A stretch of DNA of 64,000 nucleotides from Eumeta japonica (Eukaryota > Arthropoda > Insecta > Lepidoptera > Psychidae): assembly GCA_005406025.1 (NCBI GenBank), contig BGZK01001037.1:62001-126000 (forward strand). The letters run 5' to 3'. Below the pieces are notes generated by a model, which saw only the letters and a list, made by a program, of their open reading frames with translations, was not told the DNA's origin and ran no database searches. The position numbers and the translations under genes are program-made. Numbering within the stretch: the first letter of the stretch is position 1; each line of letters begins with the position of its first letter. Positions 1-26,800 of this stretch are shown here, one piece after another.

Positions 1-342
1 ATCGCGCGCGGTGCACATGCGTCGTAGAGATTTATTGCTCTCGTAAACTGCAACATTACCCCGGCAATAAAGGGAAGCGCCCGAGTTTTACTGCAGAATC
101 TATTTCTTAGCTGTCATAATATAGTCGTGACCTAGCTACCGCCCGTACAGCTCGATTCTTAGACATCGATCGTGCGGGTGGGTTCCCTAATACACATTTC
201 TTCCGTCATAACAATACACTTTCCACATGCAAATTGTCTAGCGCCAAATCAAACAGTTGTCAACAAATCATAGAGCAATCTCACATAGGTGTGTTCTAAA
301 AGGATACAATATTAAATAGCTTTTCAACGACTTATAATTTCT

Positions 343-690
343 AGCTGCCACCCGCGACTTCGCCCGCGTGTATTTAACGAAAAACGTTTGTTCAGTTCGC
401 AGAATTCACGAAAAGTTTATTTATGTAAATACGTATTTTAGTAGCGTGTACACGACTTACATTGCGTGACCGTAACTCTCAATAAACGGTTTAATTTTAA
501 TCAGCTGCTTTTAATAAATAATATTTTTATTGGTTTAGCTGGTTTAAAAACAAATAATATTTATTTTGCTGTGTCGTTTCAATGTAAAATATAATTATTC
601 GTTACGATAATTTCACTTAGTTAAAATCGGTCCAGCTTTTTTGGAGATAAGCCGGAACAAACGGACATATAGTCAGACCAAAATGTTCAA
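343..690 (+). repeat. Lepidopteran interspersed repeat (head and tail motifs present)
   Basis: The left end carries the block CCCGCGACTTCGCCCGCG. The right end carries the block 'atcggtccagcttttttgga' followed by 'gccggaacaaacggacat'. Both are familiar from abundant short repeats of moth and butterfly genomes, in which they bracket an AT-rich body. No coding capacity is visible. The family name is not certain from sequence alone, and the borders are approximate. Confidence 0.55.
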
Positions 691-1049
691 ACCTTTTTTT
701 TTTGGTATAAATACTGTGTGAGCATGTGTGAAAAGTGTTTGAACATAAGGATTTAAAGGACAGACAATTTGAGTTTTATAGATATAACTATACATATTAT
801 AAAACCGCTATATAAAACTCCTTTTACATGTATATAAAACTCCTAAAAACGCTATAAAACTACTCAAGTCATACTAAATTTCGACGGAAACTATTGAAAA
901 GTAGTTTTTCATTGTATACGTCCCGTCCAAAAAAATACGATTAACATAATAATATCTCTCATCCGGTAACAAGAAATAAATTTATCGCTATAGATTAATG
1001 AGCGAACGGAGCAGTCGTCGTGACTCAATAACGCATTCAAAACTATGTG

Positions 1050-1175
1050 AAATATGCATGAGCGGGCGATTGCGCGGACGTTTTGTCCGCCGGCCGGGGT
1101 GACCGCCGGCCGCCGCCGAGCCCGCGGGACGAAACTTTGATTGCCGCGCGCGCCCCCCGCCGCCATTGATATCCA
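1050..1175. promoter_or_regulatory. CpG-dense GC island of unknown role
   Basis: This is a short block of strongly GC-rich, CpG-dense sequence (for example 'gccggccggggtgaccgccg') in otherwise AT-rich DNA, a few kilobases before the metalloproteinase catalytic exons. No credible protein is encoded on either strand. Such an island could mark an alternative promoter, a non-coding first exon or an enhancer. That is inference only, since no TATA, Inr or splice donor stands out. Confidence 0.3.
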
Positions 1176-1244
1176 AATAATATCATCTCGGATTCGAATT
1201 ATCCTCATTCCTATTCACGCTCACTCACTAGCTATACTCAATCT

Positions 1245-1268
1245 ACATACATATATATATATATATAA
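1245..1268. repeat. (AT)n microsatellite
   Basis: A run of alternating A and T about 20 bases long, preceded by 'catac'. It is a simple repeat inside the presumed intron. Confidence 0.85.
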
Positions 1269-2999
1269 GTGTCGCACTGAACATTATTTATTCGACAAGA
1301 ACACTCATTCACATTCCACGATTTCTTTAACTAAGTAGATATGAATAATACAGCTCAATGGCTCAATTATGTTCATAACAATTACTTCAACGTGAATGTT
1401 TTGAATTACCGATTGGACGGTCGATATACAAAGAGAAATTAATATTCTAATAATACCATTGTAATATTCACGTAATTGATTGATTTTGTACATTTGTCAA
1501 GGTGTCATATCACTTATAGTCTCGTTTTTTTTTTATAACATATAAATAGATGCTGTAATGTTAACTTACAGATTGTTATGACACAGCTTCGTGTCCGAGC
1601 AAGTGAAATAAGCTGGTAAAACTTATTTAAAGTTGTCGAATGTGACAGAATTAGTAACTATAGGGTAGTTTGTTTACGAACAATCAAAGATAAGCATGAA
1701 GTAAATATTGAATAACGAGTTGGCTGGTAAAATAATTGAATAATTAAGCTACTACGAATAGCAATAATATTTCTCAGGAAATTCAGTGGGATATCCATAA
1801 TAGAGTTCTGGTTCTTATAGTTATGCAGGTACTGTAGTTAAAGTTGGGTACGAGAGAAGAAATCAAAGTTGAATCAGTATAATGAAGATGTGACCCTTGT
1901 ACATGCGTGTAAAGTCTTCTTGAAAGAGAGACGTAAGAATAACGATATAAGAAAATGGTGTACTTTGGAAGATAGTGGCTATATAGAGCCGAAAGTGGTG
2001 TCTGTTATAAGGTGCTTTGGTCATGTCTAAATAATGAATGAAAACGAATCACGAACAAAATATATTATATATAGAGGAAGCGAATGTATATGACGGAAGA
2101 GTCGTCAAGAAAAACTCTAAAAAGAATAGTGCAGATTATATTCACTCTGTATAATAATTGACAATTTTTATTTATTACATTTATTAGTATTTTTGAAAGC
2201 TTTGCATTTTAAAAGGAGTGTAATGAAGTTATGTTTAAGATAACTTAAGAATAAGCAAGTAGTGTGAAAGTTTTAAATTGCCAATTAGATAGTAGCTATC
2301 TGTTACATCAGTGCTATCTAACGTCATACATGTCTACTCTATTTCATAAGATAGCAAAAAATCTTTAGTTGCTTACACTTCATTGATATTTAAGTGATTT
2401 TAATTCTGAGTTCACTTTTTATCATCATATCTAGCCGGTTTACATGCACCAGCAACAGAGAAAACATTTTCAGTATCAGTTGACTACCCTATTAGACGTC
2501 TAGGCTCCTCCCACGAGGGTGAACTCTTGCGCAATTAGCATATTTTTTATAATAAACCTCCTTCTCCGTCCTCGTGAACATAAGAGTGTAATGCAGACCT
2601 TCTTTTAACAAGTCTCGCTTCTGTTCTCAAACGCTATTCGTCGCCTTATCCACTTGGTTCACTAGATTATATTAATAGGGACCGACTGGCTTGTGCACGC
2701 GTCGCATCGAGTCATGAGAAACGCAATTCAGAATTGACACATCTTTTTAATTATCAAACGATTTGATAAAACAATCACTAAATGTCAACTCAAGCTAGTT
2801 TCAATACACCTTATACACCACAGGAAATTGAATGTAAATTGGTTCTGCTGTCGTTGAGATCAGCTTAAGTATACAAACGCTCAGACAGATAAACAGCAGA
2901 CAGAAACATAAATGTAATTTAGATATGACTGAATAGAATACCATAATAAAATCGACTAAAGAAACAAAAAGAAATATATATATAAGAACTTGAAGTATT

Positions 3000-3310
3000 T
3001 TTGTCCCCCTTCCATAACAGGAGTTTAGGACTAAATAAATTTTTAGAACTCAAAACCTAAATGAATATTTTTTATTACTTCTATTTGGCAGAACCATAGA
3101 GCTCTTGCAATAAAACCAAAGACACGAAAAAACACGTTTTCGGAATGGGGATCCTCTTAATTTTTTATTTATTTTTTTTAGTGTGTGTTACAATATCCGC
3201 CCTAACAACACATTTTATGAAAATTTCAATCGACTATCTATTAGGTACGAGAGATAAAGATACGAACAAACGAACGGACAGACAGAGGGCGTTGGCTTAG
3301 TAATAAGGTC
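3000..3310 (+). repeat. Degraded lepidopteran repeat
   Basis: The stretch contains the motif 'cggaatggggatcc', then 'atgaaaatttcaatcgac', and ends in 'gttggcttagtaataaggtc'. These blocks recur in this order in common lepidopteran retroelement tails. There is no open frame. The borders and family are uncertain. Confidence 0.45.
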
Positions 3311-3685
3311 TTGTTAGTAAGAAAAGTCACACATCCTGCTGTCGAACTCATGTAATTTTACTAAGCTGTAGGGTGTGTTATCATGTGCTCCACCTGTATA
3401 GCTCGGTATAATATAATAATATTCTTAATCCAAACTCAAACTTAGGAATATTACGTACGTTGATCTGTCGTTTAGTTTAAATTCAAATTATCTTTATTTC
3501 GTAGGTTATAACACTTTAAACACGTCGTAACATTTAAAGAATTTACAGTTTTTTATTACCACCACTTTTTTTTGATTACCACTCGCTCGTAAAGCAATTA
3601 TCACTCAAGAATAACGAGCAAGAAACTTGAGGGTAGCTCTTTTCAAACCAAAATTATATAGAAATACAATCATATATGAAACTAA

Positions 3686-17402
<13,717 letters not shown>

Positions 17403-19467
17403 ACTGCCATTCCTAGAAAACTTATTAGTTTTACATATGACTAGATTATATTTGAACGAACTGTGTTAATGTAAGTTTATAATAAAAAGAGAAAAACTGT
17501 GACTTGTAAACCAATTTCTCATTAAATAATAAATTTCTCAATCAAGTTCACCAGTATAAATTAAACTATTCATAAAAATCATTAGTTATAAGACAATATA
17601 GTATAATATACAACATAGATATACCTCCGGTGGGATTATATGCTTTTCAAATTGTTACCTCAAAAACAATATATATTTTATAATCTAATCAAACACTATT
17701 CAGAGATTATCTAATCTTGCACAAAAACATATCAAAAAAATCTGATTAATTGGTTTAGGTCAAAAACAAAGCGCAAAGAAAATGCACTGCCTATTTTAGT
17801 ATTAGAATGTTTATCTAGTTTATGACTCAATATCATATACTTAGACTATCTAAAATACTATCTATATGATGATTTTTTTTCATGATGATATGTAGATTTT
17901 GATCTCAACATGTTTGAGTGTTTGATTTGTTAATAATCATGTAAGGGCATAACACCATTAAGTTTAGAGTTTGTACAGATCGTATCCCTTATCACATGTA
18001 TATCCTATCAATGTATGTCTAAATTATTGTTGTTTAAACTCATTATTGATAGTTGATAGAAACGTTATATTTATAGATGTAACCAGCAAACAGGAGTAAA
18101 CGAGTAATCTGAATGCTAGCTGAAAGTAATTGCATAATGGGAATGACTTAAAATTTGAAAAAAATATTTTTCCAATGAATAATATGAATGTATGTGTCTT
18201 TGTTACGTATGGCCTTATAATAAGAATGAGAAATTGGTAAGGGCTAAGAATTTAGAGAGATAAAATTAGTTACGTATGTATGTAGATGAAGTGGGAATGG
18301 TGCTTTATTAGTTAGACATTGTACAGAATAAATTTTCTACTTTTATAATAACATCAATTTATATTATGCTAATGTGCAATTGTGTTGAATCTTTGATATA
18401 AAAGTAATTTAATATCTAAATTTAGATATACAACATGAAAAATTAAAATAGTATTTTTGATGTCATTACACAAAACATAGATAACTAAACCATTCAAAAT
18501 GTAACTAATAATGTGATTTGCATTTAATGTTTGTAAGTACCTATAGAATGGCTCATCACAATAAATATTTATGTAAGAAATTTCTTAAAATGTTTCCATA
18601 CTTACAATCAGTCACAAATAATTTTACTATAATAACTGTGATATTTACTTTTATAAAAACCTGCCATTAATAATTGGCAATAAAAAAATAAATTTTGTAT
18701 TTGTATTCACTTATTTAATGAATATACTCAAAATGTCATTGTATTTGTAAGTTTAATATATCATATTATATATGTTTACTTTAAGAACAAGGAAATAAAG
18801 AAATTTATAAATATTTGTTTTCATTATAATGAACTACTGTTATCCTACCCTAATTTAGAAATTACAACACCGACACAGAACACCTACCAAATTTTCAACT
18901 AAAAATAGATACACTATTGTAATACAATATGCATAAACAATTGTTGATCATTCATATTGTATGTTATTTTTAACATTATACTTGTAAATTGTAAAATCTA
19001 TTTGAATAAAAAAAAAGTTTTACAGTACCCTGTATTCCATATTTAAATGTTTTACGTTTTACTTACTTCACTGATTTATCATCAGCAGTCATTCTTGCCA
19101 TCAATCTCATTCCGATAACAGTTTACTTACTCTACCGATGCCGGTCCCGCTCTCTATTTATAGACTAGTACAGTTATAGTATGTTCCAGGACATACACTA
19201 CTTCTATGCAAATTTTTTCCACTCTAAACTCTGCTGAAATTGCCCCCAAAATCTTCACTGTGAGTTGCATAGTCAGGATTTTGATATAATATTTTTTTAA
19301 TTTTATGAAATTTCTAATACGAAACAATGAAAATAATTGAATCTATAATCCTCCATGAGGACATACATATTTTTTTTTAAATCGTCAACAAAATCAATAG
19401 AAAGAAACCTAAAACAGAATCAGAACAAAAACAAGTTAGCCCAAATAAATAAAATAGTTATATCTTT

Positions 19468-20000
19468 ATAGAACACTAGCTTTCCAAGCGCGGCTTCGCC
19501 CACATGAACATAGAATGTGTTCTTTCATTTCTATATGGAAAGACCTTGGTGTCAATCCCAATCACGTTCCCATTTTTCAATGCTGCTTATGTACTGTTCT
19601 TGATTTTGACCCGGTCACGCTCTTAATTGCAATTGCGATTCTATATTCCGTTTCAACCTTGGTTTCCGTTCTCAATTTTGGTTTTCGTTCGCAATTCTGC
19701 TCCCTGTACCACTTTCGATTCCAATACTGCTCACAGTTCCAATTTGTTTGAAGACGAGACATATGCTAGTATCAAAAAAAAATATAGGTATAAAAAGTAA
19801 CTATATTACTTTAGGATAGTGTAGATTTTATGCATGAAAAGATTTTATACATCTTCACTACTCTTCTCCCCACCAGGATAACTTTTTTGCTGACATCCGA
19901 TTTTGATGAAAGAAAGCCTTTATTCTGCTTCAGGCCAAGCTTTAAAATGAAAAATCAGCATTAAAATCTATTTAGAAATTACAGAGATGTGTGCAAATAG
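19468..20000 (-). repeat. Purine-core interspersed repeat, copy 2
   Basis: The head 'aagcgcggcttcgcccacat' is at 19485-19505. The core is at 19590-19760, pyrimidine-rich on the plus strand with units such as 'gattttgacccggtcacgct' and 'ggtttccgttctcaattttg'. A tail follows with 'actttaggatagtgtaga', which is the complement of the tail of copy 1 near 11440-11460. Orientation is opposite to copy 1. The open frames across the core are compositional. Confidence 0.6.
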
Positions 20001-20263
20001 ACACAGACAAAAAATTTTTAAGTTTTTTATTTTCTCTTTACTGCTTTCTCTTATCCTTCCCTCACTATTTTTCAAACATACATTGACTGCACAAACATAC
20101 CCCGTCGTACTGTGTTATTATATATGTAGATGTATACTGTATACATACCAGACAGAATAAGTTAACCAAAATATAAACTAAAATTCCATTTAGGATGGAC
20201 AATGTACAAGACTAAGATTTTATTTTTATTAAAAAAAATATGAAACAAAACTCAAGCACATAA

Positions 20264-20285
20264 TTATATATATATATATATATGT
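20264..20285. repeat. (AT)n microsatellite
   Basis: Alternating A/T tract followed by 'gttcaagttttg'. Confidence 0.85.
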
Positions 20286-21089
20286 TCAAGTTTTGTTTTT
20301 ACGAAATGCTAAAGCATCTGTTTTTTACATTAAAAAAATGGGTATAGTATATACCATCAAAATATAATAATAAATCGAAATATTAATGTATATACTTTCA
20401 GATTTTAAAATAAGTAGGTACCTAGTTCATTGTTATTTCAAAATATTTCAAATTATTAGGATTCCAGAAAATGATCTATGCAGAATTAATCTCAATCGAT
20501 GTTACTAGTGAATGGTTTGTAGTACTTTCAGTATGAAAGGAATGTATATATTGATCAAGATTTTACAACCAAGTAACAATTAATAAATGAGTAATGACAA
20601 CCCTCAAGTGATGACCTGCAACCACTATACAATCATTCAAACAATTTATTATTAAAACTGAAACAATAAATATACATAAAACAAAAATTAAATTGCACAA
20701 TAGCACAAACTACTTTTTACTATTCCTACATCTCGAATTGACATCATAACAGAACTGGAGCATGAATGGTGGACACCCATATAATTACATATTCAATGTA
20801 ATAATTTTACATGAGTTACGAGCACCAGCAGCAATTACATCAGGCCAAGAAGAATAGCCCGCCTCGTGCTCTTGGTTTACATAATTTGAATGTCATAATG
20901 ATATCAATAAGTGGTTTATAGTATATCCTACAAATAGTATAAATGTGAAAGTGTATATTCATTACTCAATTATGCTTTAACGGCTGAACAGAATTAGCTG
21001 AAACTTTACAGTAACATAGCTTATATATCAGAATACCATATAGGCTATAGTTTATAATTATATTATCTTTTGCTCACAGTTTTCATTCA

Positions 21090-21470
21090 GTAAACTGAAT
21101 TCTTTACTTATTCCGATTGGTTATTGGTAATGACAATATTCAAGTTTAAGTTTTAAGTTTAATATCGGTTCAGGATCGAAATTGAGAGCATAACTGAGAT
21201 CAAGATCAAAAACTTAACTCAAATTGTTTCATAAGAAGGAAATTGGAGGCATAACATGTGTTTTCAGAGTAAGAATAAAGATTCTTCTGGCATTGAATTG
21301 GGAGCGGGATCGTTGATAACATTATTGATTTACATAAGAGATGAAATAATTTGTTATATGTCCACTATGCGGGCAGAACCACAGGTGAATTATGCATATT
21401 TTGAACAGAATCGGAATCTAGATCAGGTCCAGAAATAGAAGCAAAAGTGGAGACAGGACTGACACTTATA
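21090..21470 (+). repeat. Purine-core interspersed repeat, copy 3
   Basis: The core includes 'ggttcaggatcgaaattgag', 'gcattgaattgggagcggga' and 'cagaatcggaatctagatca'. The decayed head 'cactatgcgggcagaaccac' near 21364 corresponds to the 'catgcggacgaagccgcggg' end of copy 1. It is more decayed than copies 1 and 2 and is non-coding. Confidence 0.5.
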
Positions 21471-21514
21471 GAAAACAGGGATAATGTTTGACACCATAAT
21501 CAGTGAATTTAAAA

Positions 21515-21610
21515 ATTATCGACAGGTGACTCCTCTGAGGTTGCGAATATCCATGGGCAGCAGTGACCATCAATTCTCTAATAGCTCACCTGCTCGTTCG
21601 CCTCTCTTAT
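21515..21610 (+). repeat. Lepidopteran retroelement 3' tail
   Basis: The order of blocks ('gtgactcctctgaggttgcg', 'atccatgggcagcagtgacc', 'cacctgctcgttcgcctctc') matches a tail that is very common in moth and butterfly genomes. A second, reversed copy lies at about 44515-44615. It is probably the 3' end of a LINE or a SINE derived from it; the parent family is not resolvable here. Confidence 0.55.
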
Positions 21611-22698
21611 ATGCTAAAAATCAGATACTAAACGCAGGAATAAACATCTAGTGATGAAAACACCGGAAAATAGATTTTTGGAAGAAGTTTTTATATTCCT
21701 ATTTTCTACAAAAATTATTAACTACTTCAATAATCCCAGGTCTACCTCAATTTACTAAAATCAAAAAAACATATGATGGCCACTAAAATATTCAGAAATT
21801 GGTGTAAAAACACTTTTATCTCTAAAGTAAAGAAAACATATAGGTTCATACATGCATATGGAAATGTATCTTTAACTTCTTAATAAATTTTGTTTTTTTT
21901 TCCATAAGTTTAATTTGTTTTTGTTGTTATGAAAAAGCACCTAGCATTGTGAACTCTAGAAGATAATCTAATGACAGCATACTTATAGAATAGTTATATG
22001 TGGGCAAGTTAAATCATCTGTTAAATAATATGTACACAAATTGCTTTTATTCAAACATATTATCTCAATGCCTTATGGCAACAATTAGTCTAATAAATTG
22101 AATCTCCACTGTATTTACAATCATGATCAAATATAAAACTTGAAACCCATAATAAATCAAACTACTTATGTTCATGAATATTTCTCCTCTTAATATTTAG
22201 AAGTTGTACAATAACTTTTTTTATGAAATATTTGCCTAGAGAAATTTCAAATTTATTTTGCAAATTTTGTACATCTACAGTAATTTCATTGAATGTGCAT
22301 ATGCATGTTCTTAGATGGCTCTAAAGTTTTTAGCCACCTCAAGAAATTCATGACTTTATACAATCAATTAACATATAAACAATTTATATTTATTTCTAAT
22401 ATTGGATTTATATTTATCACTGTTTTTAAGCCTTTCTAAGTTTATTCTTATGCATATTAATAATATATAATAAATTTAAGGATTTTTGGAAATTAGACTC
22501 ACACTTATCATACTGAATCAGTGAATTGTCTGTAAATCTTTTATGACTGTACAACTACACAATTGTTCAATAATAAATTTTAGTAAAGGTTTGTAATAAA
22601 TAAAATTGATTAATACACTAAAATACTACTGGAAATAATTTAATACATTCTTATTGAAACTATTTTCTTTAATAATTGTCTTTAAATATTTTACATAT

Positions 22699-22977
22699 TT
22701 AATTAGAAGTAACACTCTCTTTAATCTGATCTGTCGATTCTTCAGCAAAACCTAATTTACTCCAATCTTCTTTTGCCATTAAATTGTGTTCCATTCGACA
22801 AGCTAAATAGTCTTTAGATTCAACACGACACATTGAATTATTATTATCATTATTGATCAGGCACTTCATATATTCTATCATCGAATTCTTACACAGTCCT
22901 TCATGATCTAAGGGAAAACTTCCTTTATCTGGGGGCGTTGGAATGAACTGTTTCTGAGAAAAAGTCATGGAAGACAT
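22699..22977 (-). CDS. COX19: COX19, cytochrome c oxidase assembly factor (twin CX9C)
   Basis: A small soluble protein of the mitochondrial intermembrane space and cytosol that takes part in copper handling for cytochrome c oxidase. The reading frame is 92 codons in a single uninterrupted exon, the usual length of the family (about 90). The N-terminus has the family signature FIPTPPDKGSFPLDHEGLCK. Two CX9C pairs follow: CKNSMIEYMKC (about residues 29-39) and CRVESKDYLACRMEHNLM (about 50-60). These are the cysteines oxidised by the Mia40 pathway to form a helical hairpin. The downstream block W..LGF is also typical. The start is a true ATG with a second Met four codons on. The gene is divergent from RBM19, whose start is 824 bases away. 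Confidence 0.94.
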   Translation of the reverse strand: MSSMTFSQKQFIPTPPDKGSFPLDHEGLCKNSMIEYMKCLINNDNNNSMCRVESKDYLACRMEHNLMAKEDWSKLGFAEESTDQIKESVTSN

Positions 22978-23801
22978 GGTATTCGAACAAAATAAATATT
23001 TTCACAGAACATAAAAAAATACTAATCACCGCAACAACAACTACTGATATGCTAAAAAAATTAAAATACCAGCCACAGAACAACAATTTATGTATAATTT
23101 ATAGAATTTTCCAAATCTCTAAGCTACAATGTTGCCAACTCGAGTATTGTAGAATATACTTTAATAATTAAAGAAAAAATGTCGTAGTATACTAAATTTA
23201 CTTTTGATATCTTAAAATAAAATGCCAACAAAATTTTGAGCGATTCATTAACGAAAATTCGTGCACGCATAATTAACTACTAGCTGTACCTTCACTATAT
23301 GCACAATACATCATATATTTATTCACTATAATATGTTTTGAAATATGTTATCAAAATCCTCATTTCACTATCCAGCATCTGACGTATAGAAAACTAAAAA
23401 TTAGAATTTTAAGCCCCCTCAGTGTCCATTAAGTGTAGAAGTTTTATATTTATATTTTTATATTTTGTACAATAATATATTACACGATTCTCGTAACAGA
23501 AAATCGTGGTAGTTATGATTGATGAGTTTTGTGTTCTGTTTTTGTCACAATTATTATCTGTAAACTAATATGACATTGTCAAAAACACGTGATTACTTTC
23601 TGATAGTAAAGAAATAAAATTGCATTGTTTGTAGGATTGTATTACGTACAAATATCACGACGCAAATAGTGTTCTTTTATTGGTTTCATATTATGTATCA
23701 ACTGCTATAGTGATTTATTATTTTACTGTGAATATTTAGACATAGATACAGACAAGTCATTTTGTGTATATATTTACTTTCTACCAATTATTGTTTTCAA
23801 A
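22978..23801. promoter_or_regulatory. Shared upstream region of COX19 and RBM19
   Basis: These 824 bases separate two divergent start codons and must contain both transcription start regions. The sequence is AT-rich with no CpG island or clear TATA box in a decisive place. No further gene is seen. A bidirectional arrangement is inferred from geometry alone. Confidence 0.45.
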
Positions 23802-26800
23802 ATGTCTCGTTTAATTGTAAAAAATCTTCCTAATAAGGCAACAGTTGAACAATTAAAAGAAGTATTTGTGCAAAAAGGTGAGGTTACTGATGTTCAACTA
23901 AAATACACTAAGGATGGAAAATTCAGAAATTTTGGTTTTGTGGGTTATAAAACTGAAGAAGAAGCAACAAATGCTAAAGAATATTTTGATGGTTCATGTA
24001 TCAATTCAATGAAAATTTCTGTTGAAATATGTGCTAATTTAGGTGATGCAAAGAAACCCAGGGCATGGAGCAAATATGCTCCAGATAGTACAGCATATAA
24101 AACAATGAATAAGAGTTCTGTTGAAAATCAGGAAAATGAAAAAAATAACAGCAAGAAGAAAAGATTAAATAAAAATGACAAAATAAAAGAGTTACTTGAA
24201 AAGGTAAGGCCCTTTTAAGATTGGAGCACCAAATATTTTGACATCTATCTAGCAGATGAATTGCATTACTTAAATTACCAGGTACTAATAGTATTAATTC
24301 ACAGGAAACAATAAAACAAAATATATGAAAACTCTGATGTGTTATATTCAAATAAAAAATGGCTTCAAAAATATCAACATTATCCCCAATACCATATAAA
24401 ATAATTGACATGCAAGAACTCTTATTTCATTATGCTTTAGAGTATAACTATGAATGTTTACTTAAAATTTCCAATTACCATTGGAATATAACACAATATT
24501 ATGTACTGTAAAGATAATCACAAATAATAATCGTGGCCCGATTCAATATCAATGGGCTTACACCAAAGACAGTTGATGGCATTATAATTTAACACTTGGT
24601 TCTCACAATGCCTATTTGGGTTTTAAAAAGCTTGTAAATATATATAACTAGCTTTTGCCGACATAAATATAAAATAAATTACTTTACCTTGTATGTTGCA
24701 CCACTATGAAATCAAGATCTCAATTATCCCATTCTCAATTTCGGTTCTGGTCTCACTTTCAATTTTGATCTTGGCTTCGTTTTTAATTCTGTTTCAGTCC
24801 CGTAATATGTATTTATAGAGAAAGATATTTGCATAAAATTTGTTCTTAATGAACATCTAAATCCCAAAAATCTGATGGACTTACAGAGTTTTTATAAGTA
24901 ATTTGAAAATTATTGAATAATATCTACTTGAAAAAATGTTTTATATTCTTTCAATCAGTTTTCATTGTGTGGAATGATCTTTCTGTATGTATATATTAAT
25001 ATTGGTCACAATATACACAACACATTACTGTAGAACACTTATAAATACATAATTGAATATTCATAGAGCCATGGGCAAAATTATCAGCATAACAGTAACA
25101 TTTTCATTTATTTTTTCCATGTGAATAAAAATATGTCATATTATTAACTTAAATTAAGGGTGCATGGTAAAAATATGATAAAGCTGAGTGAGACTTATAA
25201 AGAATTCTATTTGTTCAACTTTTGTCTTAGGTTGTTGTTTCCACAGTGTCATGTTTGATTTTATCCGTTACACATGGTGACTTATATTCAATATTATAGG
25301 TCCCTTAAATTGGCAAACCCAAGTTGGAAAAATTGGTCAAAATTTAGATCTAAATTAGGGGCTATAGAGGTGCACAAATCAAAAATTAGGTGCACTAACG
25401 TTCTCGGAATATCGATGAAAAACCAAAAGCCTGCCATACTTTTAATATCTAGCAGCTTTCAATGAAGAAAAAAAAAAACTAGAATTTTATTATTGTCAAA
25501 TTGTTTATTGAGTGCTTTCGAAAACCGCAAAGATTGAATTAAATATTGATAAATAAACAAAAACAAATTAGATATTTAAATCGAGTGCATCCAATAGTCG
25601 CAGCCTCTCCTGTAGTTTCAACCGAAAATTTCATCTGCAATTTCTAGTCACTTAAAAATTTTCAAAAATCCCTTATCAAACAATTCGAATGCGCTTTAAT
25701 GATTTTTTTTTTCTTACTGGGTCTGCTGAGTTGAGACTTGTTACAGGTGGTAACATGCAGAAATAATGATTATTATAAAATGTTGTTTATTAGACACTTA
25801 AGTGCTCACTAAGTGCAATAGATTCAAGAGCAGAATGAACCACGAATGAGCATTATCAACTGAAAACACTCAGCCAAATTCACAGTCCCTCTTGCAGTTT
25901 ACACTGAAGACTTTATTTGAAGTTTCTAGGTTCTACAAATTTTTGCATTCTTTTTATCCAACTCATTTTCAAATGTCAAGTGCGTTCAGATTTTAAATTA
26001 GTATCTTGTTTTTATGAGTTTATTTATAATATATTAGTAAATTACTTTCTTAGTAAATTGTTTAACACAAGAAATGTCAATTATGAAATGAGTTTTGTTA
26101 TCTATTGTCAAAGATTATTTTTTACAAATTTATTTAATTTTTAAATTTTTTCCAGTCAAAAAAAATTAGCAATGCAAAGTTTTCGATAAAAATTACGATT
26201 CACCCTAAAATCTTTGACTTCATTATTTCATAATAAACTTTAATTTATTTAATAAGATTCTGAAATATTCAGATGGTAAATTTTTTCTTTCAAATTTATT
26301 ATAACTTTCTTTCAAATTCAGCTTAGCAGACATATCAAAAAAATATTTAATCAATAATTGAAAGTGAGTAACACAAAAAAATTCTAATATTCACTGTATA
26401 ATTAATGAAAAAATCTAGCATATTATTTGGTATTATTTCTTTTTATTTAAGAAATTTTTTTCCAAAATGTAATAAAAAAAAATTGTAATTAAAAAAAAGG
26501 CACCAATACCAAACAAATTTTTAATTTTGATTATTTTGTAGTTTAGAACTACTTACAATCAATATTTAATACATTTTAGCACAAAAATGATCCTCTTTTC
26601 AATGAATTCATTGAAGCTCATGTAAATGAAAAAACTGCTTGGATCAAAGAAACCTTGGACAAAATAAAAACAAATGAAAATGATAATAGCATTGAAGAAG
26701 ACAAAACCGAAACACAAAGTCATACAGAGATAACACAACAAATTGAACCTAAAAAAGACACATGTAAAGTTGCTAATAAGAAGATTAGTGACTTGGAGGT

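Larger units (their letters stand above)
17403..22698. other. Spacer between metalloproteinase and COX19 (convergent genes)
   Basis: The left edge holds the metalloproteinase 3' UTR, with AATAAA at 17481-17486. The rest is AT-rich and without coding exons. It contains purine-core repeats at 19468-20000 and 21090-21470, a repeat tail at 21515-21610 and an AT microsatellite near 20264-20285. The right edge contains the COX19 3' UTR on the minus strand. I see no RNA gene. Confidence 0.6.

Noticed and set aside
909..1208. 99-codon minus-strand frame over the CpG island
   Set aside because: Low-complexity Arg/Ala text from GC-rich sequence, with no domain signs and no splice context.
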